Shown: positions 37,268-46,162, counted from the stretch's first letter. The stretch: DNA of 64,000 nucleotides from Saccharicrinis aurantiacus (GCF_001660705.2 NZ_LYBV02000036.1:105011-169010), one strand, 5' to 3'. The notes: a model not told the origin generated them from the sequence alone. Made by a program: numbers and translations.

Positions 37268-37978
37268 ATGAAAAGTTATTTTAAAGTATTCGGAGTTGCG
37301 GTTGTGTTATTCTCAGCAGCACTTGTTGTTAATGCCCAAGAAGAAGTTAAAGCCCCAATTTTAACAGAGGAACAAAAGGAGTTGGCAGTCGCAAATAAAG
37401 AGGAGAGCAAAGCTAACCGCGAAGCTTTTAAAGCTACATTATCGGATGAGCAATTGGCTATTTTAGAAAACAAAGAAATGACCAAGCATGAGAAAATGAA
37501 AGCTTTTGCTGAGTCGTTAAGTGAAGAACAGCAAACGATGCGATTAGCCAATAAAGAAAGCATGGAAGCCAATCGAGATGCTTTAAGAGCTACCTTAACC
37601 GACGAGCAGAAAGAAGCTATTAAAGCGCATAAACAAGAAGAGCGTAAAGAATTTAAAGAATCTTTAAGTGAAGAACAAAAAGAGTTAATAGCTTCATCAA
37701 AAGCTGATAAAGATGCCAACCATGAAGCTTTTAAAGCTACATTATCAGATGAGCAGTTAGCAATTATGAAAGATGAAGAGTTAGGTAGAAAAGAAAAGCA
37801 AGCTGCTTTACGAGCTACTTTAACAGAAGAGCAACAGGAGCTTAGAAAAGCTAACGCACAATCAATGAAAGAAAATCGCCAAATGGTAAAAGAAACTTTA
37901 ACCGAAGAACAAAAAGAAGCAGTTAAGAAACAAGCTAAAGAACGAGCGAGAAAAAAAGGAGATCGTAAAAACGGATAA
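37268..37978 (+). CDS. Periplasmic repeat protein with eight LTxxQ motifs (Spy/CpxP-like)
   Basis: A 236-residue charged, all-helical protein after a signal peptide (1-24). The motif L-T/S-D/E-E-Q occurs eight times, at residues 32, 58, 84, 110, 133, 159, 185 and 211, that is every 26 residues with one 23-residue step. LTxxQ motifs are the mark of the Spy/CpxP periplasmic chaperones, which have two. A larger repeat is also visible: EAFKATLSDEQLAI at 52 recurs at 153, so the protein grew by internal duplication. It probably acts in the periplasm as a chaperone or metal/stress-related protein; that is inference from the motif. Confidence 0.75.
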   Translation: MKSYFKVFGVAVVLFSAALVVNAQEEVKAPILTEEQKELAVANKEESKANREAFKATLSDEQLAILENKEMTKHEKMKAFAESLSEEQQTMRLANKESMEANRDALRATLTDEQKEAIKAHKQEERKEFKESLSEEQKELIASSKADKDANHEAFKATLSDEQLAIMKDEELGRKEKQAALRATLTEEQQELRKANAQSMKENRQMVKETLTEEQKEAVKKQAKERARKKGDRKNG

Positions 37979-38040
37979 TTTGTTATAAATAGAGTTGAAT
38001 TATAAAATTTAATTCAATGTGTTACACTACCCAAAATAAT

Positions 38041-38070
38041 AAGTACAGGTACCCCCGCCTGTACTTTTTT
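38041..38070 (+). terminator. Rho-independent terminator
   Basis: A perfect 9-bp stem (AAGTACAGG with CCTGTACTT), an 8-base GC-rich loop and T residues; it ends only 16 bp before the next ATG. Confidence 0.85.
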
Positions 38071-38086
38071 CCGCTAAAAGAAATGT

Positions 38087-38944
38087 ATGAAGAGCTTATT
38101 AACTGTAATTCTAAGTGTGTATTTGTTATCTCCCCTTATAGCACAAGAAAGTTATATTGATTCTGTATTAAATGAGGTAATGTACTATGATGATAATGAG
38201 TTGATAAATGTGAATATTGAGGTGGATAAGGCTTATCATTTTCTGTACGTTAATACAAGCTATAGCAATAAAACCTATTATGCAGGTCGCGAGATTGGAG
38301 ATCCTCAGTATTTTTTAGCTGCGCAGATTTCTTATTTTAACTCTCATGGTTTTTTTGCAGGTTTGGGTACAAGTTCAGGTACTTTATTTAGCACTAGTGG
38401 AAATGCTAATTATAATAATGCCATTATGGTAGGTTACGGAAAAGCCCTGAAAAAAAACAAGTGGTTCCGATATAATATGTCATATAGCCGATATATTGCC
38501 ATTAGTAATGATATTGATTATTCTTCTACGTATAATAATAATTTACATATGGGTGCAACTACCCGATTTAAGTGGTTTGGTGCGCGGGCAAGTTTAAATT
38601 ATTTATTTGGTGGTGCATCAAAAGCCACTTTAAATTGGGATGTGTATGCATCTATTCGCATAGCTGATTTTGGCTCATTTAACAATCTTCAGTTTGTACC
38701 TGAAATATCGTTTTTTTATGATTCAGAAGATGTAGTTTATGCTACAGAATCAGAAGAGTTTACATACAATTCAGAGTTCGGTTGGATGAATACAGAAATA
38801 ACTTTTCCTTTAATGCTGAATATAAATAATTTTGATTTAGAAATAGCATATACTTATAATCTACCTCGTTCCTTGGATCCTATTTATGAATACAATAATA
38901 CTTCTTTGTTTTCATTTTCTATAGGCTATATTTTTGATATGTAA
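38087..38944 (+). CDS. Outer-membrane beta-barrel protein of unknown function
   Basis: The 285-residue protein has a signal peptide (MKSLLTVILSVYLLSPLIAQ) and then strands of alternating aromatic and polar residues (YNMSYSRYIAIS, ARASLNYLFGG, WDVYASIRIADF, LFSFSIGYIFDM at the end), typical of a barrel with about ten strands. The family is not recognised. Because a terminator sits directly in front of its ATG, either it has a promoter inside that hairpin region or it depends on read-through from the LTxxQ gene. Confidence 0.75.
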   Translation: MKSLLTVILSVYLLSPLIAQESYIDSVLNEVMYYDDNELINVNIEVDKAYHFLYVNTSYSNKTYYAGREIGDPQYFLAAQISYFNSHGFFAGLGTSSGTLFSTSGNANYNNAIMVGYGKALKKNKWFRYNMSYSRYIAISNDIDYSSTYNNNLHMGATTRFKWFGARASLNYLFGGASKATLNWDVYASIRIADFGSFNNLQFVPEISFFYDSEDVVYATESEEFTYNSEFGWMNTEITFPLMLNINNFDLEIAYTYNLPRSLDPIYEYNNTSLFSFSIGYIFDM

Positions 38945-38990
38945 ATTATAGTACTATTATTCTTAATATATTTGTTAAAAATATTAAGAT

Positions 38991-39533
38991 ATGAAAAATC
39001 GAAATAAAGTGTTTATTGCCACTAGTCTTGATGGTTATATTGCTGATAAAAATGGCGGTTTAGATTGGTTGCATAGCATCCCAAATCCTGATCAGGAAGA
39101 TATGGGATATTTGCCATTTATAGATGAGGTGGATGCACTCATCATGGGGCGAACAACCTTTGAAACAGTACTCGGTTTTGATTGTGAATGGCCATATACC
39201 AAACCGGTATTTGTATTGAGCACACAACTTACCGAAATTCCCGAATCACATAAGGGAAAGGCTTTTTTAATGAAAGGTTCCTTAACAGAGGTATTGCAGC
39301 AAGTGCATGCAAAAGGGTATCATCATTTGTATATTGATGGTGGAAGCACTATTCAGGGCTTCTTAAAGGAAGATTTAATTGATGATTTAATTATTACTAC
39401 TATACCCGTGTTGTTAGGTGGAGGCTCTTCTTTATTTGGTGATTTAAAAGCACCTTTAAATTTTGAGTATGTTTCAACAAAAGTATTTTTGGGTAAAGTA
39501 CCTCAAATTAGATATAAGAGAGTGAGAGAATAA
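38991..39533 (+). CDS. Dihydrofolate reductase-like (RibD C-terminal) family protein
   Basis: A 180-residue protein of the RibD_C/DHFR-like fold: KVFIATSLDGYIADKNGGLDWL at the N terminus, the IMGRTTFETVLGF cofactor loop, and HLYIDGGSTIQGFL followed by TTIPVLLGGGSSLFG. It should bind NADPH; relatives include YyaP/YwjB-type proteins of unknown substrate. True folate-synthesis DHFR enzymes differ in the N-terminal motif, so this is not called folA. It stands alone before a strong palindrome. Confidence 0.88.
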   Translation: MKNRNKVFIATSLDGYIADKNGGLDWLHSIPNPDQEDMGYLPFIDEVDALIMGRTTFETVLGFDCEWPYTKPVFVLSTQLTEIPESHKGKAFLMKGSLTEVLQQVHAKGYHHLYIDGGSTIQGFLKEDLIDDLIITTIPVLLGGGSSLFGDLKAPLNFEYVSTKVFLGKVPQIRYKRVRE

Positions 39534-39535
39534 AA

Positions 39536-39587
39536 AAATGATTCAAAGTACAAAGTCAATATATTGACTTTGTACTTTGAATCATTT
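39536..39587. terminator. 52-bp perfect palindrome, bidirectional terminator
   Basis: Positions 39536-39561 are the exact reverse complement of 39562-39587 (arm starts AAATGATTCAAAGTAC), with no loop bases. It lies 2 bp after the DHFR-like stop and 30 bp beyond the stop of the convergent DUF302 gene, so it should end both transcripts. As DNA it can extrude as a cruciform. Confidence 0.9.
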
Positions 39588-39617
39588 CTAGTGACAAGCA
39601 AATATTATATTAGGGTG

Positions 39618-40010
39618 TTAATTTAAATTTTTAATTACTCGCTTAAGTTTCGCCTCAATTTCTATAGCTAAACCAGCCAATTCTTTATTATCTACACTGC
39701 TCATCATAGCAATAGGGTTTACGGCAGAAACCTCCACAGCATTTTCTACATCTTGTTGTACAATAATATTGCAAGGTAAAAAGGCCCCAATTTTATCTTC
39801 GGCCTCAATGGCTTTATGTGCAAATTGTGGATTACAGGCTCCAAGTATTCTATACTTTTTAAAATCGATATCTAATTTTGCTTTAAAAGTTTTCTGAATA
39901 TCAATTTCAGTTAAAACGCCAAAACCTTCTTTTTTAAGTTCTGCAGTTACTTTTTCAATGGCTTCATCAAAGTTAACTTTGCTCAATACAGTGTTAAAAT
40001 AATAGTTCAT
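39618..40010 (-). CDS. DUF302 domain protein
   Basis: A 130-residue protein matching the DUF302 fold: FDEAIEKVTAELKKEGFGVLTEIDI at the start, KYRILGACNPQFAHKAIEAE and GAFLPCNIIVQQD in the middle. Function is not established; in many bacteria it occurs near metal or thiol-stress genes. The two cysteines (near residues 59 and 80) are a common feature of the family. It is a single gene, convergent with the DHFR-like gene. Confidence 0.9.
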   Translation of the reverse strand: MNYYFNTVLSKVNFDEAIEKVTAELKKEGFGVLTEIDIQKTFKAKLDIDFKKYRILGACNPQFAHKAIEAEDKIGAFLPCNIIVQQDVENAVEVSAVNPIAMMSSVDNKELAGLAIEIEAKLKRVIKNLN

Positions 40011-40482
40011 CTTTTATAGTTTTAAATTCATTCTGGGCATTGCTTAAAAAAAGTACTGAAGGTTAGTCTAATACAAGCATAATCTCATACCAATATGATT
40101 GGTTTGTAGTTCTTCTAATTTACGATAAAATACACAAGAATTCATTATCTAATTCTATTTATAGTTACATCATATTTGATGTGCTAGCTTTAAATAAAGA
40201 CCATAGCTTATTAGCTTTAATATTATTTCTTTCGATTCATTTAGAGGATGATGCTCTAGACTCAATCATTATTACAGATATTTATTTCAAAGCGATCTTG
40301 ATGGTGTTAACATGCGTATCAGCCAAAGAAGTAACTCCTCCTTTATCACCTTCGAATATGATAAAAATCCTGTTTTTTTTAAATAAAACATCACTCAATT
40401 TTGGAGCTAATCATAAATAATCTATTTTTGCCGCATTACTAAATCAGAGAAAAAACAAGCAACAGGGAGAGAGGTCACTTTT
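40011..40482. other. Intergenic region with promoter and a possible peptide-coding remnant
   Basis: 472 bp. On the minus strand 40410-40282 has an open stretch ending in EGDKGGVTSLADTHVNTIK, which looks protein-like but is only about 42 codons, with no ATG and a stop directly upstream. A good promoter for iorA lies at 40401-40430. A 79-codon plus-strand frame at 40181 is the shadow of the minus-strand stretch. Confidence 0.4.
40401..40430 (+). promoter_or_regulatory. Putative iorA promoter
   Basis: TTG at 40401-40403 and TATTTTTG at 40423-40430 are separated by 19 bp, a full match to the Bacteroidota -33/-7 consensus. The -7 box is about 50 bp upstream of the iorA ATG. Confidence 0.65.
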
Positions 40483-42285
40483 ATGAAGACAGGAAATGAG
40501 TTTGCCGCGATGAAAATGATGAATGGTAATGAAGCGGTTGCCAGAGGTGCCTTCGAGGCAGGTGTCAAAATTGCTTCCGGATTTCCCGGAACACCATCCA
40601 CAGAAGTAATGGATTATACTAATCTTAAATATCCAGATATTTATTGTGAATGGTCTACTAATGAGAAGGTAGCTTTAGAAGTAGCTATTGGCGCCTCATT
40701 TGCGGGTTACCGCAGCATGGCTATAATGAAAACCGTAGGTTTACACGTGGCAGCTGATGCTTTAGGTGGAGCTGCCGGAAGTCAAATCAATGGCGGACTG
40801 GTATTGGTAGTTGGCGATGATGTTGGTCGTATTGCTGGTGATGATTATAACGATTGTCGTCATTACGGAAACATGTTTAATATCCCTGTATTAGAACCAA
40901 GTGATAGTCAGGAAGCCAAGGATCTTATGGTTAAGGCTTTTGAGATTAGTGAAGAATATAGCACACCCGTTATTCTTAAAATAACATCAGTAACATGTAA
41001 AACTACCAGTAGAGTTGTTATTGATGAGGAATACAATTTCCAGGTCAGACATAGAGAAAAATATCCAGTAAGTTTCAGTAAAGTTATAATGACAACCATT
41101 ATGACTAAGGCAAAAGGTTCTGAGCATCCTAAATTGACCAAATGCTTTAATAATTTTACAGCACACATGAAGCGTTTAGCTGACGATAGCAACAATTTTG
41201 CTATTAATAAGCTGGAGTTGAATGGTACAAAGATTGGAATTATCACAGCAGGTACTCCCTATTATTATGTGAAAGAGGTATTACCAGAGGCTTCAGTTTT
41301 AAAACTAGGCTTGGTTATGCCCTTGCCCGAAAAACAAATCAGAGAGCTGGCTGAACATGTAGATAAACTCTATGTGATTGAAGATGGACATGATATTATA
41401 GAAAAGAATATTAAGGATTTAGGAGTGTCAGTAATAGGAAAAGAGTTATTTCCAAGATTTCCAGATATGATGCGTTTTACTCCTGATATCATTGAGGAAA
41501 AATTGGTTCCTGGCGCTGTTAAAAGAACTCCAATGAAGGATGTTCCTTTTAGGTTGCCAGTGAGCTGTGCCGGTTGTTCGCATCTTTTTGTATCGCGCAT
41601 ATTAAAGAAACATAAAATAAAAGCAGCTGCAGATGTTACCTGCGGTCTTATTGGTTGCTTTCCGCATATGGAATCCTATTCTTTACAAAAATGTATGGGT
41701 TCAAGTATTGCATTGGCACACGGTTATAATAAGGCCAAAGGACAAGATGAAAACTTTGTAGCCATGATTGGCGATGGAGGTTTTTGGGCTACCGGTATTA
41801 ATGGCTTAATGAACTTGATATTCAATAATGGTCAATCAACTGTGATTATTGTAGATAATAGCTGTCTTGCCATGACAGGAGGACAACATGTGGCTTCTAG
41901 TGAGTTTGGTTTTAATTATAAGCCAGAAAATAAGTTAGATATTGCCAAAGTATGCGAAGCTATTGGGGTTAGCGATATTGTAAGTGTAGACGCCTACGAA
42001 TTTGATAATCTTGAAGAATCAATACTTAATTCGGTAAATGCAAAAACAAATTCAGTTGTAATTGTTAAAAAGCCGTGTGTTACCAAATTCAAACTACCTA
42101 AAGCAACTCCAAGTTATATCGATCAGGATAAGTGTACGAAGTGTAGAAAATGTGTAGGTATCGGATGTTTAGCCATTGAGAGTAAAACAAACGATGGATT
42201 AGTTGATATTGTTATTAACCAAGATATTTGCACAGGTTGCGGATTGTGTTCTACCACATGTAAGTTTGAAGCCATAAAATCATAA
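40483..42285 (+). CDS. iorA: Indolepyruvate:ferredoxin oxidoreductase alpha subunit
   Basis: The 600-residue protein combines an N-terminal pyrimidine-binding domain (GNEAVARGAFEAGVKIASGF, FPGTPSTEVM), a C-terminal thiamine-diphosphate domain (MIGDGGFWATGINGLMNLIF, VDNSCLAMTGGQ) and a ferredoxin tail with two clusters, CTKCRKCVGIGC and CTGCGLCSTTC. This is the IorA layout. With IorB it oxidatively decarboxylates arylpyruvates made from tryptophan, phenylalanine and tyrosine to aryl-acetyl-CoA and reduces ferredoxin. It is oxygen-sensitive, which suggests an anaerobic or microaerobic life phase. iorB starts 2 bp later. Confidence 0.95.
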   Translation: MKTGNEFAAMKMMNGNEAVARGAFEAGVKIASGFPGTPSTEVMDYTNLKYPDIYCEWSTNEKVALEVAIGASFAGYRSMAIMKTVGLHVAADALGGAAGSQINGGLVLVVGDDVGRIAGDDYNDCRHYGNMFNIPVLEPSDSQEAKDLMVKAFEISEEYSTPVILKITSVTCKTTSRVVIDEEYNFQVRHREKYPVSFSKVIMTTIMTKAKGSEHPKLTKCFNNFTAHMKRLADDSNNFAINKLELNGTKIGIITAGTPYYYVKEVLPEASVLKLGLVMPLPEKQIRELAEHVDKLYVIEDGHDIIEKNIKDLGVSVIGKELFPRFPDMMRFTPDIIEEKLVPGAVKRTPMKDVPFRLPVSCAGCSHLFVSRILKKHKIKAAADVTCGLIGCFPHMESYSLQKCMGSSIALAHGYNKAKGQDENFVAMIGDGGFWATGINGLMNLIFNNGQSTVIIVDNSCLAMTGGQHVASSEFGFNYKPENKLDIAKVCEAIGVSDIVSVDAYEFDNLEESILNSVNAKTNSVVIVKKPCVTKFKLPKATPSYIDQDKCTKCRKCVGIGCLAIESKTNDGLVDIVINQDICTGCGLCSTTCKFEAIKS

Positions 42286-42287
42286 TA

Positions 42288-42899
42288 ATGCAAGACACAG
42301 GAAAAAATATAATAATAGCGGGTGTAGGAGGACAAGGGATACTCCTTTTTAGTAATCTTCTGGGTAAGTTTTATATGAAACTTGGGTACGAGTTAAAAAC
42401 TTCTGACGTGATTGGTCTTGGTCAGCGTGGTGGCGGAGTTGAAAGTCATTTTCGTTATTCAAACAAACCCGTACTTTCGCCATTTATCAAAGCAGGCGAT
42501 GTGGATTATGTGATTTCATTTGAGCAAACAGAAACACTGCGTCATTTACATTGTCTTAAAAAAGAAGGCGTAGTTTTTTCAAGTACCTACGAATTAACTT
42601 CGAGTAGTGTAAATACACGATTGCAAAAAGATCTACCTGAATCGAAAACAGATATCATCAAGCGATCAGAAAATAAAACATTTATTATTGATCCTGAAGA
42701 GAATAAAAGTTCAGAGTTTAATATCAACAAAATGATGAATATTTTCATGCTTGGTTACTATGCCGAGTTTAGAGGTTATTCTCATGATGAAATGATTCAA
42801 ATTGTTAAGGAAAGTGTTCCGGCTAAGTTTGTTGAGGGAAATATAAAAGCTTACGAAAAAGGTTCTGCTATTGCTCGAGCTGAATTGGTAGTTTCATAG
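42288..42899 (+). CDS. iorB: Indolepyruvate:ferredoxin oxidoreductase beta subunit
   Basis: A 203-residue gamma-type subunit of the 2-oxoacid oxidoreductase family: NIIIAGVGGQGILLFSNLLG at the N terminus and KTSDVIGLGQRGGGVESHFR near residue 40. It forms the complex with IorA, whose gene ends 2 bp upstream. Length fits the family. No transaminase or acyl-CoA ligase gene stands directly beside the pair. Confidence 0.95.
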   Translation: MQDTGKNIIIAGVGGQGILLFSNLLGKFYMKLGYELKTSDVIGLGQRGGGVESHFRYSNKPVLSPFIKAGDVDYVISFEQTETLRHLHCLKKEGVVFSSTYELTSSSVNTRLQKDLPESKTDIIKRSENKTFIIDPEENKSSEFNINKMMNIFMLGYYAEFRGYSHDEMIQIVKESVPAKFVEGNIKAYEKGSAIARAELVVS

Positions 42900-43131
42900 T
42901 AATCGTAATATTTAACCGTAACTGTTTAGTAGTAAGACAAAAGTATAAAGATATAAGACCTAATAATTTAAGTAAATGTAAATTTCTTAATATCTATAGA
43001 AATCTATACGAATTGCATTATCATTGCAAAATAATTAATTAACCATAACTTCACATAATGCTAAATGATTAGAAATCTTTATACTTATGTCTTAATACTT
43101 TATACTGTATAGTTACATTTAACTTAATAAC

Positions 43132-43980
43132 ATGGATTTACCTAAGGGTATTGTGCTTTTGGATAGTTTAGGCGATTTGCAAGTCGGTAATAGCTATCCA
43201 ATTCTTGTTTGTGGATCACACTGTGGTGGGAATAGAGACCTTGCCGCTCACATAAATAAATGTGGTGTAAAGGCTGTTTTTCTCAATAGTGCAGGGGTAG
43301 GAAAAAACCAGGCTGGGATAAGAGGTCTTCAGCACTATGAATCAGAGAATGTTCTAGCTTGTGCTGTGGATAATTTTAGTGCTGAAATTGGTATTGCTCA
43401 AGATACTTGGCAGAATGGGGTTATAAGTCACATTAGCCCGCAAGCAGAAGTAGCCGGGATTCAAATTGGTGACTCGGTAAAAGAGGCCGTTTCAAAAATA
43501 AGTGATAATATAATTCAAACCTCTTCAGTTCAGGTTAGTGAAGATTCAATATCTCATATTGATAATAAAGAGGAGGATAGTAGCAAGGGCGAGTTAAAAA
43601 AGCAAGCGCAAACACAAATTGCAGGAGTTGATGTTACAGTAACAGATAGTATCACTTTTTTAAACGAGAATAATTCAGGCGATATTGTTGTGTGCGGATC
43701 ACACGGCGGATTGAGTGCTGGCGATTATGCAAAAAAGCGTGGTGTTAAAGCCGTATTTTTTAACGATGCCGGAATTGGAAAAAATAATGCAGGTGTAAAA
43801 AGTCTAGGTTCACTAAGTGAAGCCGGAATTTTAGCTTGTACTGTGGATTGCATGAGTGCAGAGATTTTTAATGGTGCCGATATACTTGCTAATGGAATTA
43901 TCACGGTTTGTAATCAGCTCGCAAGCTCTAAAAACATCAAAGTAAAGATGAGTGTTAAAGAGGCTATAAGTTTAATTTAA
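43132..43980 (+). CDS. Duplicated-domain protein of unknown function (GSHxG repeats)
   Basis: A 282-residue cytosolic protein made of two homologous halves. Half one (about 22-125) holds ILVCGSHCGG, GVKAVFLNSAGVGKNQAGI and VDNFSAEIG; half two (about 180-282) holds IVVCGSHGGLSAGDYAKKRG, VKAVFFNDAGIGKNNAGV and VDCMSAEIF; an acidic linker of 50 residues joins them. The repeated pattern of Gly-Ser-His, Asn-x-Ala-Gly-x-Gly-Lys and an Asp/Ser-Ala-Glu element suggests an enzyme-like site in each half. The family is not one whose role I know. The gene lies 233 bp after iorB and 7 bp before the MEKHLA gene, so it forms a pair with the latter. Confidence 0.75.
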   Translation: MDLPKGIVLLDSLGDLQVGNSYPILVCGSHCGGNRDLAAHINKCGVKAVFLNSAGVGKNQAGIRGLQHYESENVLACAVDNFSAEIGIAQDTWQNGVISHISPQAEVAGIQIGDSVKEAVSKISDNIIQTSSVQVSEDSISHIDNKEEDSSKGELKKQAQTQIAGVDVTVTDSITFLNENNSGDIVVCGSHGGLSAGDYAKKRGVKAVFFNDAGIGKNNAGVKSLGSLSEAGILACTVDCMSAEIFNGADILANGIITVCNQLASSKNIKVKMSVKEAISLI

Positions 43981-43987
43981 TTGAGCC

Positions 43988-44464
43988 ATGAAGAAGAATC
44001 ATTTGCCTAATAGTGAGAATAGTTATCTGAAGGAGTATGTTAGTCATATTACAAGTAGCTTGAAGAAACTCGCGGATATTGAGATTGTTGATTTTTCTTT
44101 AAATTTGGAAGAACAGGCAAAGCAAGCTTTTAATTCCGATTATGTGTTGTTAGCTCATAATGCAACTGATGATCCTATATTTAACTATGCAAATCAAACG
44201 GCTCTCAACCTTTTTGAAATGACTTGGGAAGAAATGACTAATCTGCATTCTAGATATTCTGCAGAAAGTGACGAGCGAAGTAAAAGAGAAAAGTTTCTGG
44301 CAGAAGTTGCCGAAAAAGGATATTCGAAGGATTACTCAGGTATTAGAATTTCAAAAACTGGAAGAAGGTTTGAAATTAAAGATGTTATGCTTTGGAATGT
44401 TTATGATTCTGAAAACAATAGAATAGGGCAAGCAGCTTTATTTAAAGAATACAGTTACCTATAG
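43988..44464 (+). CDS. MEKHLA-domain (PAS-like) protein
   Basis: The 158-residue protein matches the MEKHLA domain, a PAS-related fold: NATDDPIFNYANQTALNLFEM, the TWEEMTNLHSRYSAE segment, and ISKTGRRFEIKDVMLWNVYD. The domain was first described at the C terminus of plant HD-ZIP III factors and occurs alone in bacteria; its ligand is unknown. It starts 7 bp after the duplicated-domain gene and is surely co-transcribed, so it may sense a small molecule or redox state for that enzyme or for IorAB. Confidence 0.85.
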   Translation: MKKNHLPNSENSYLKEYVSHITSSLKKLADIEIVDFSLNLEEQAKQAFNSDYVLLAHNATDDPIFNYANQTALNLFEMTWEEMTNLHSRYSAESDERSKREKFLAEVAEKGYSKDYSGIRISKTGRRFEIKDVMLWNVYDSENNRIGQAALFKEYSYL

Positions 44465-44548
44465 GCATATTTGCTTTAAGCATCTAAGTAATGATGTATT
44501 AATAGGGTTAAATGATTAATGATTGTCCGCATTTATGCATAAAAGGTA

Positions 44549-44622
44549 AACACAGAGGCGCAAAGACACAGAGTTTTTTATGAACCATATTATAAACCTC
44601 TGTGACCCTGTGTCTCAGTGTT
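44549..44622. repeat. Short inverted intergenic repeat
   Basis: AACACAGAGGCGCAAAGACA (44549-44568) and TGACCCTGTGTCTCAGTGTT at the other end are imperfect reverse complements and form a hairpin of about 74 bp. Repeats with this ACACAGAG/CTCTGTG pattern are frequent between genes in many bacteria. Confidence 0.75.
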
Positions 44623-44742
44623 AGGTTTTTTATCTTAATATGTCGAGGTTTTGCTTTATGCACTATTACAAATATTCAAAAATGATTAGTTTTGGATAAA
44701 CGTACCAAAAGTATTAACTCTAATTCTCCAAAAAATACAATC

Positions 44743-46119
44743 ATGAAAAACCTATTTACGCTAATCACTATCTTATCTTTATGCATTGCCCTTAATGCTC
44801 AGGAAATTGTTGGGAGTTGGCATGGAACCTTAAAGATACAAGGTGTAGATTTACCTTTGGTATTTAATATTTCACAAACTGATGCTGTTTATGCCGCAAC
44901 ATTGGATAGCCCAGCTCAGGGCGCTATGGGAATTCCTGTAAGTACAATTACATATACTGATTCAGAGTTGAATATAAAAGTACAAAACTTAGGTATTCAT
45001 TATAACGCACACTTAAATGCTGAAGGTATTTTTGAAGGTACCTTTAAACAAGGGACATTTACTTTGCCCTTGGAGTTGACAAAAAAGAGTACGGAAACCA
45101 AGGCTGTCCTTCGTCCACAAGAACCTAGCAAACCTTATACATACTATAGCGAGGATATTACCTTTAGAAATTCAAAGGATAACATTCAATTGGCTGGTAC
45201 TTTAACTATGCCAGCTAAAACGGGTCACTTTCCTGCAGTAGTGCTTATTTCAGGGAGTGGACCTCAGAATAGAGATGAAGCCTTATTTGGGCATAAACCC
45301 TTTTTAGTTTTATCAGACTATCTTACTAAAAATGGTATTGCCGTGCTCCGTTTTGATGATAGAGGAACGGCAGAGTCAGAGGGTAGTTTTGTTGGATCGA
45401 GTACTTATGATTTTGCTAAGGATGTAGAAAGTGCCATTGAATACTTAAAGTCGCGACCAGAAATAAATAAGGATAAGCTAGGATTAATTGGGCATAGTGA
45501 AGGTGGCATTATCGCTTCCATTGTTGCTGCGCAAAATAACGATGTGAATTATGCTGTTTTAATGGCGGGCACAGTTTTACGCGGCGATAAGTTATTGTTG
45601 TTGCAAGCGGAGAAAATTTCAGCGCAAATGGGAATGGATCCTACCGTGATAAAACAAAATCAGGAAATGGCATTAGGAGCTCATCAGATTATTTTAAACG
45701 AGGAATTCAGTAATCATAAACTCAAAGATAGTTTGATGAATTATTATACGCTTAAGTATGATGCTGTTATAACGCCGCAACAAAAAATGGGTATGGTAAA
45801 TCAATTAACAAGTACTTGGATGGTAGAGTTTATTCGTTTGGATCCTATGGATTACTTAAGTCAGATTAGATGCCCATTATTGGCCATTAATGGCAGTAAA
45901 GATTTACAAGTTCCCGCAGAAGAGAACCTAAGTTTAATTGAAAAAGCTGCCACGCAATCAGGAAACACTAAAATGATAGTTAAAGAATTGGATGGCTTGA
46001 ATCATCTGTTTCAGGAATGTGAAACTGGAGCTATTGCTGAATATGGTATTATTGAGCAAACCATATCGCCCATTGCTTTAGAGGAAATGTTAGCTTGGAT
46101 TAAGCTTCAGGTAAACTGA
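44743..46119 (+). CDS. Secreted alpha/beta hydrolase (prolyl-oligopeptidase/acyl-peptidase-like)
   Basis: I place the start at ATG 44743 because it begins a clear signal peptide (MKNLFTLITILSLCIALNAQ); an upstream TTG would bury it. After a beta-rich N-terminal domain of about 110 residues (IVGSWHGTLKIQGVDLPLVF) comes an alpha/beta-hydrolase domain with HFPAVVLISGSGPQNRDE (oxyanion region), the nucleophile elbow GLIGHSEGGIIAS and a late DGLNHLFQE with the catalytic His. It would hydrolyse esters or peptides in the periplasm. Such two-domain hydrolases are frequent in Bacteroidota; substrate unknown. Confidence 0.87.
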   Translation: MKNLFTLITILSLCIALNAQEIVGSWHGTLKIQGVDLPLVFNISQTDAVYAATLDSPAQGAMGIPVSTITYTDSELNIKVQNLGIHYNAHLNAEGIFEGTFKQGTFTLPLELTKKSTETKAVLRPQEPSKPYTYYSEDITFRNSKDNIQLAGTLTMPAKTGHFPAVVLISGSGPQNRDEALFGHKPFLVLSDYLTKNGIAVLRFDDRGTAESEGSFVGSSTYDFAKDVESAIEYLKSRPEINKDKLGLIGHSEGGIIASIVAAQNNDVNYAVLMAGTVLRGDKLLLLQAEKISAQMGMDPTVIKQNQEMALGAHQIILNEEFSNHKLKDSLMNYYTLKYDAVITPQQKMGMVNQLTSTWMVEFIRLDPMDYLSQIRCPLLAINGSKDLQVPAEENLSLIEKAATQSGNTKMIVKELDGLNHLFQECETGAIAEYGIIEQTISPIALEEMLAWIKLQVN

Positions 46120-46162
46120 GGATTAAATTAGTTATGAGAACCAAATAAGCATCACTTGGCAA

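Noticed and set aside
40181..40420. 79-codon plus-strand frame before iorA
   Set aside because: It is antisense to a more protein-like minus-strand stretch and overlaps the likely iorA promoter.
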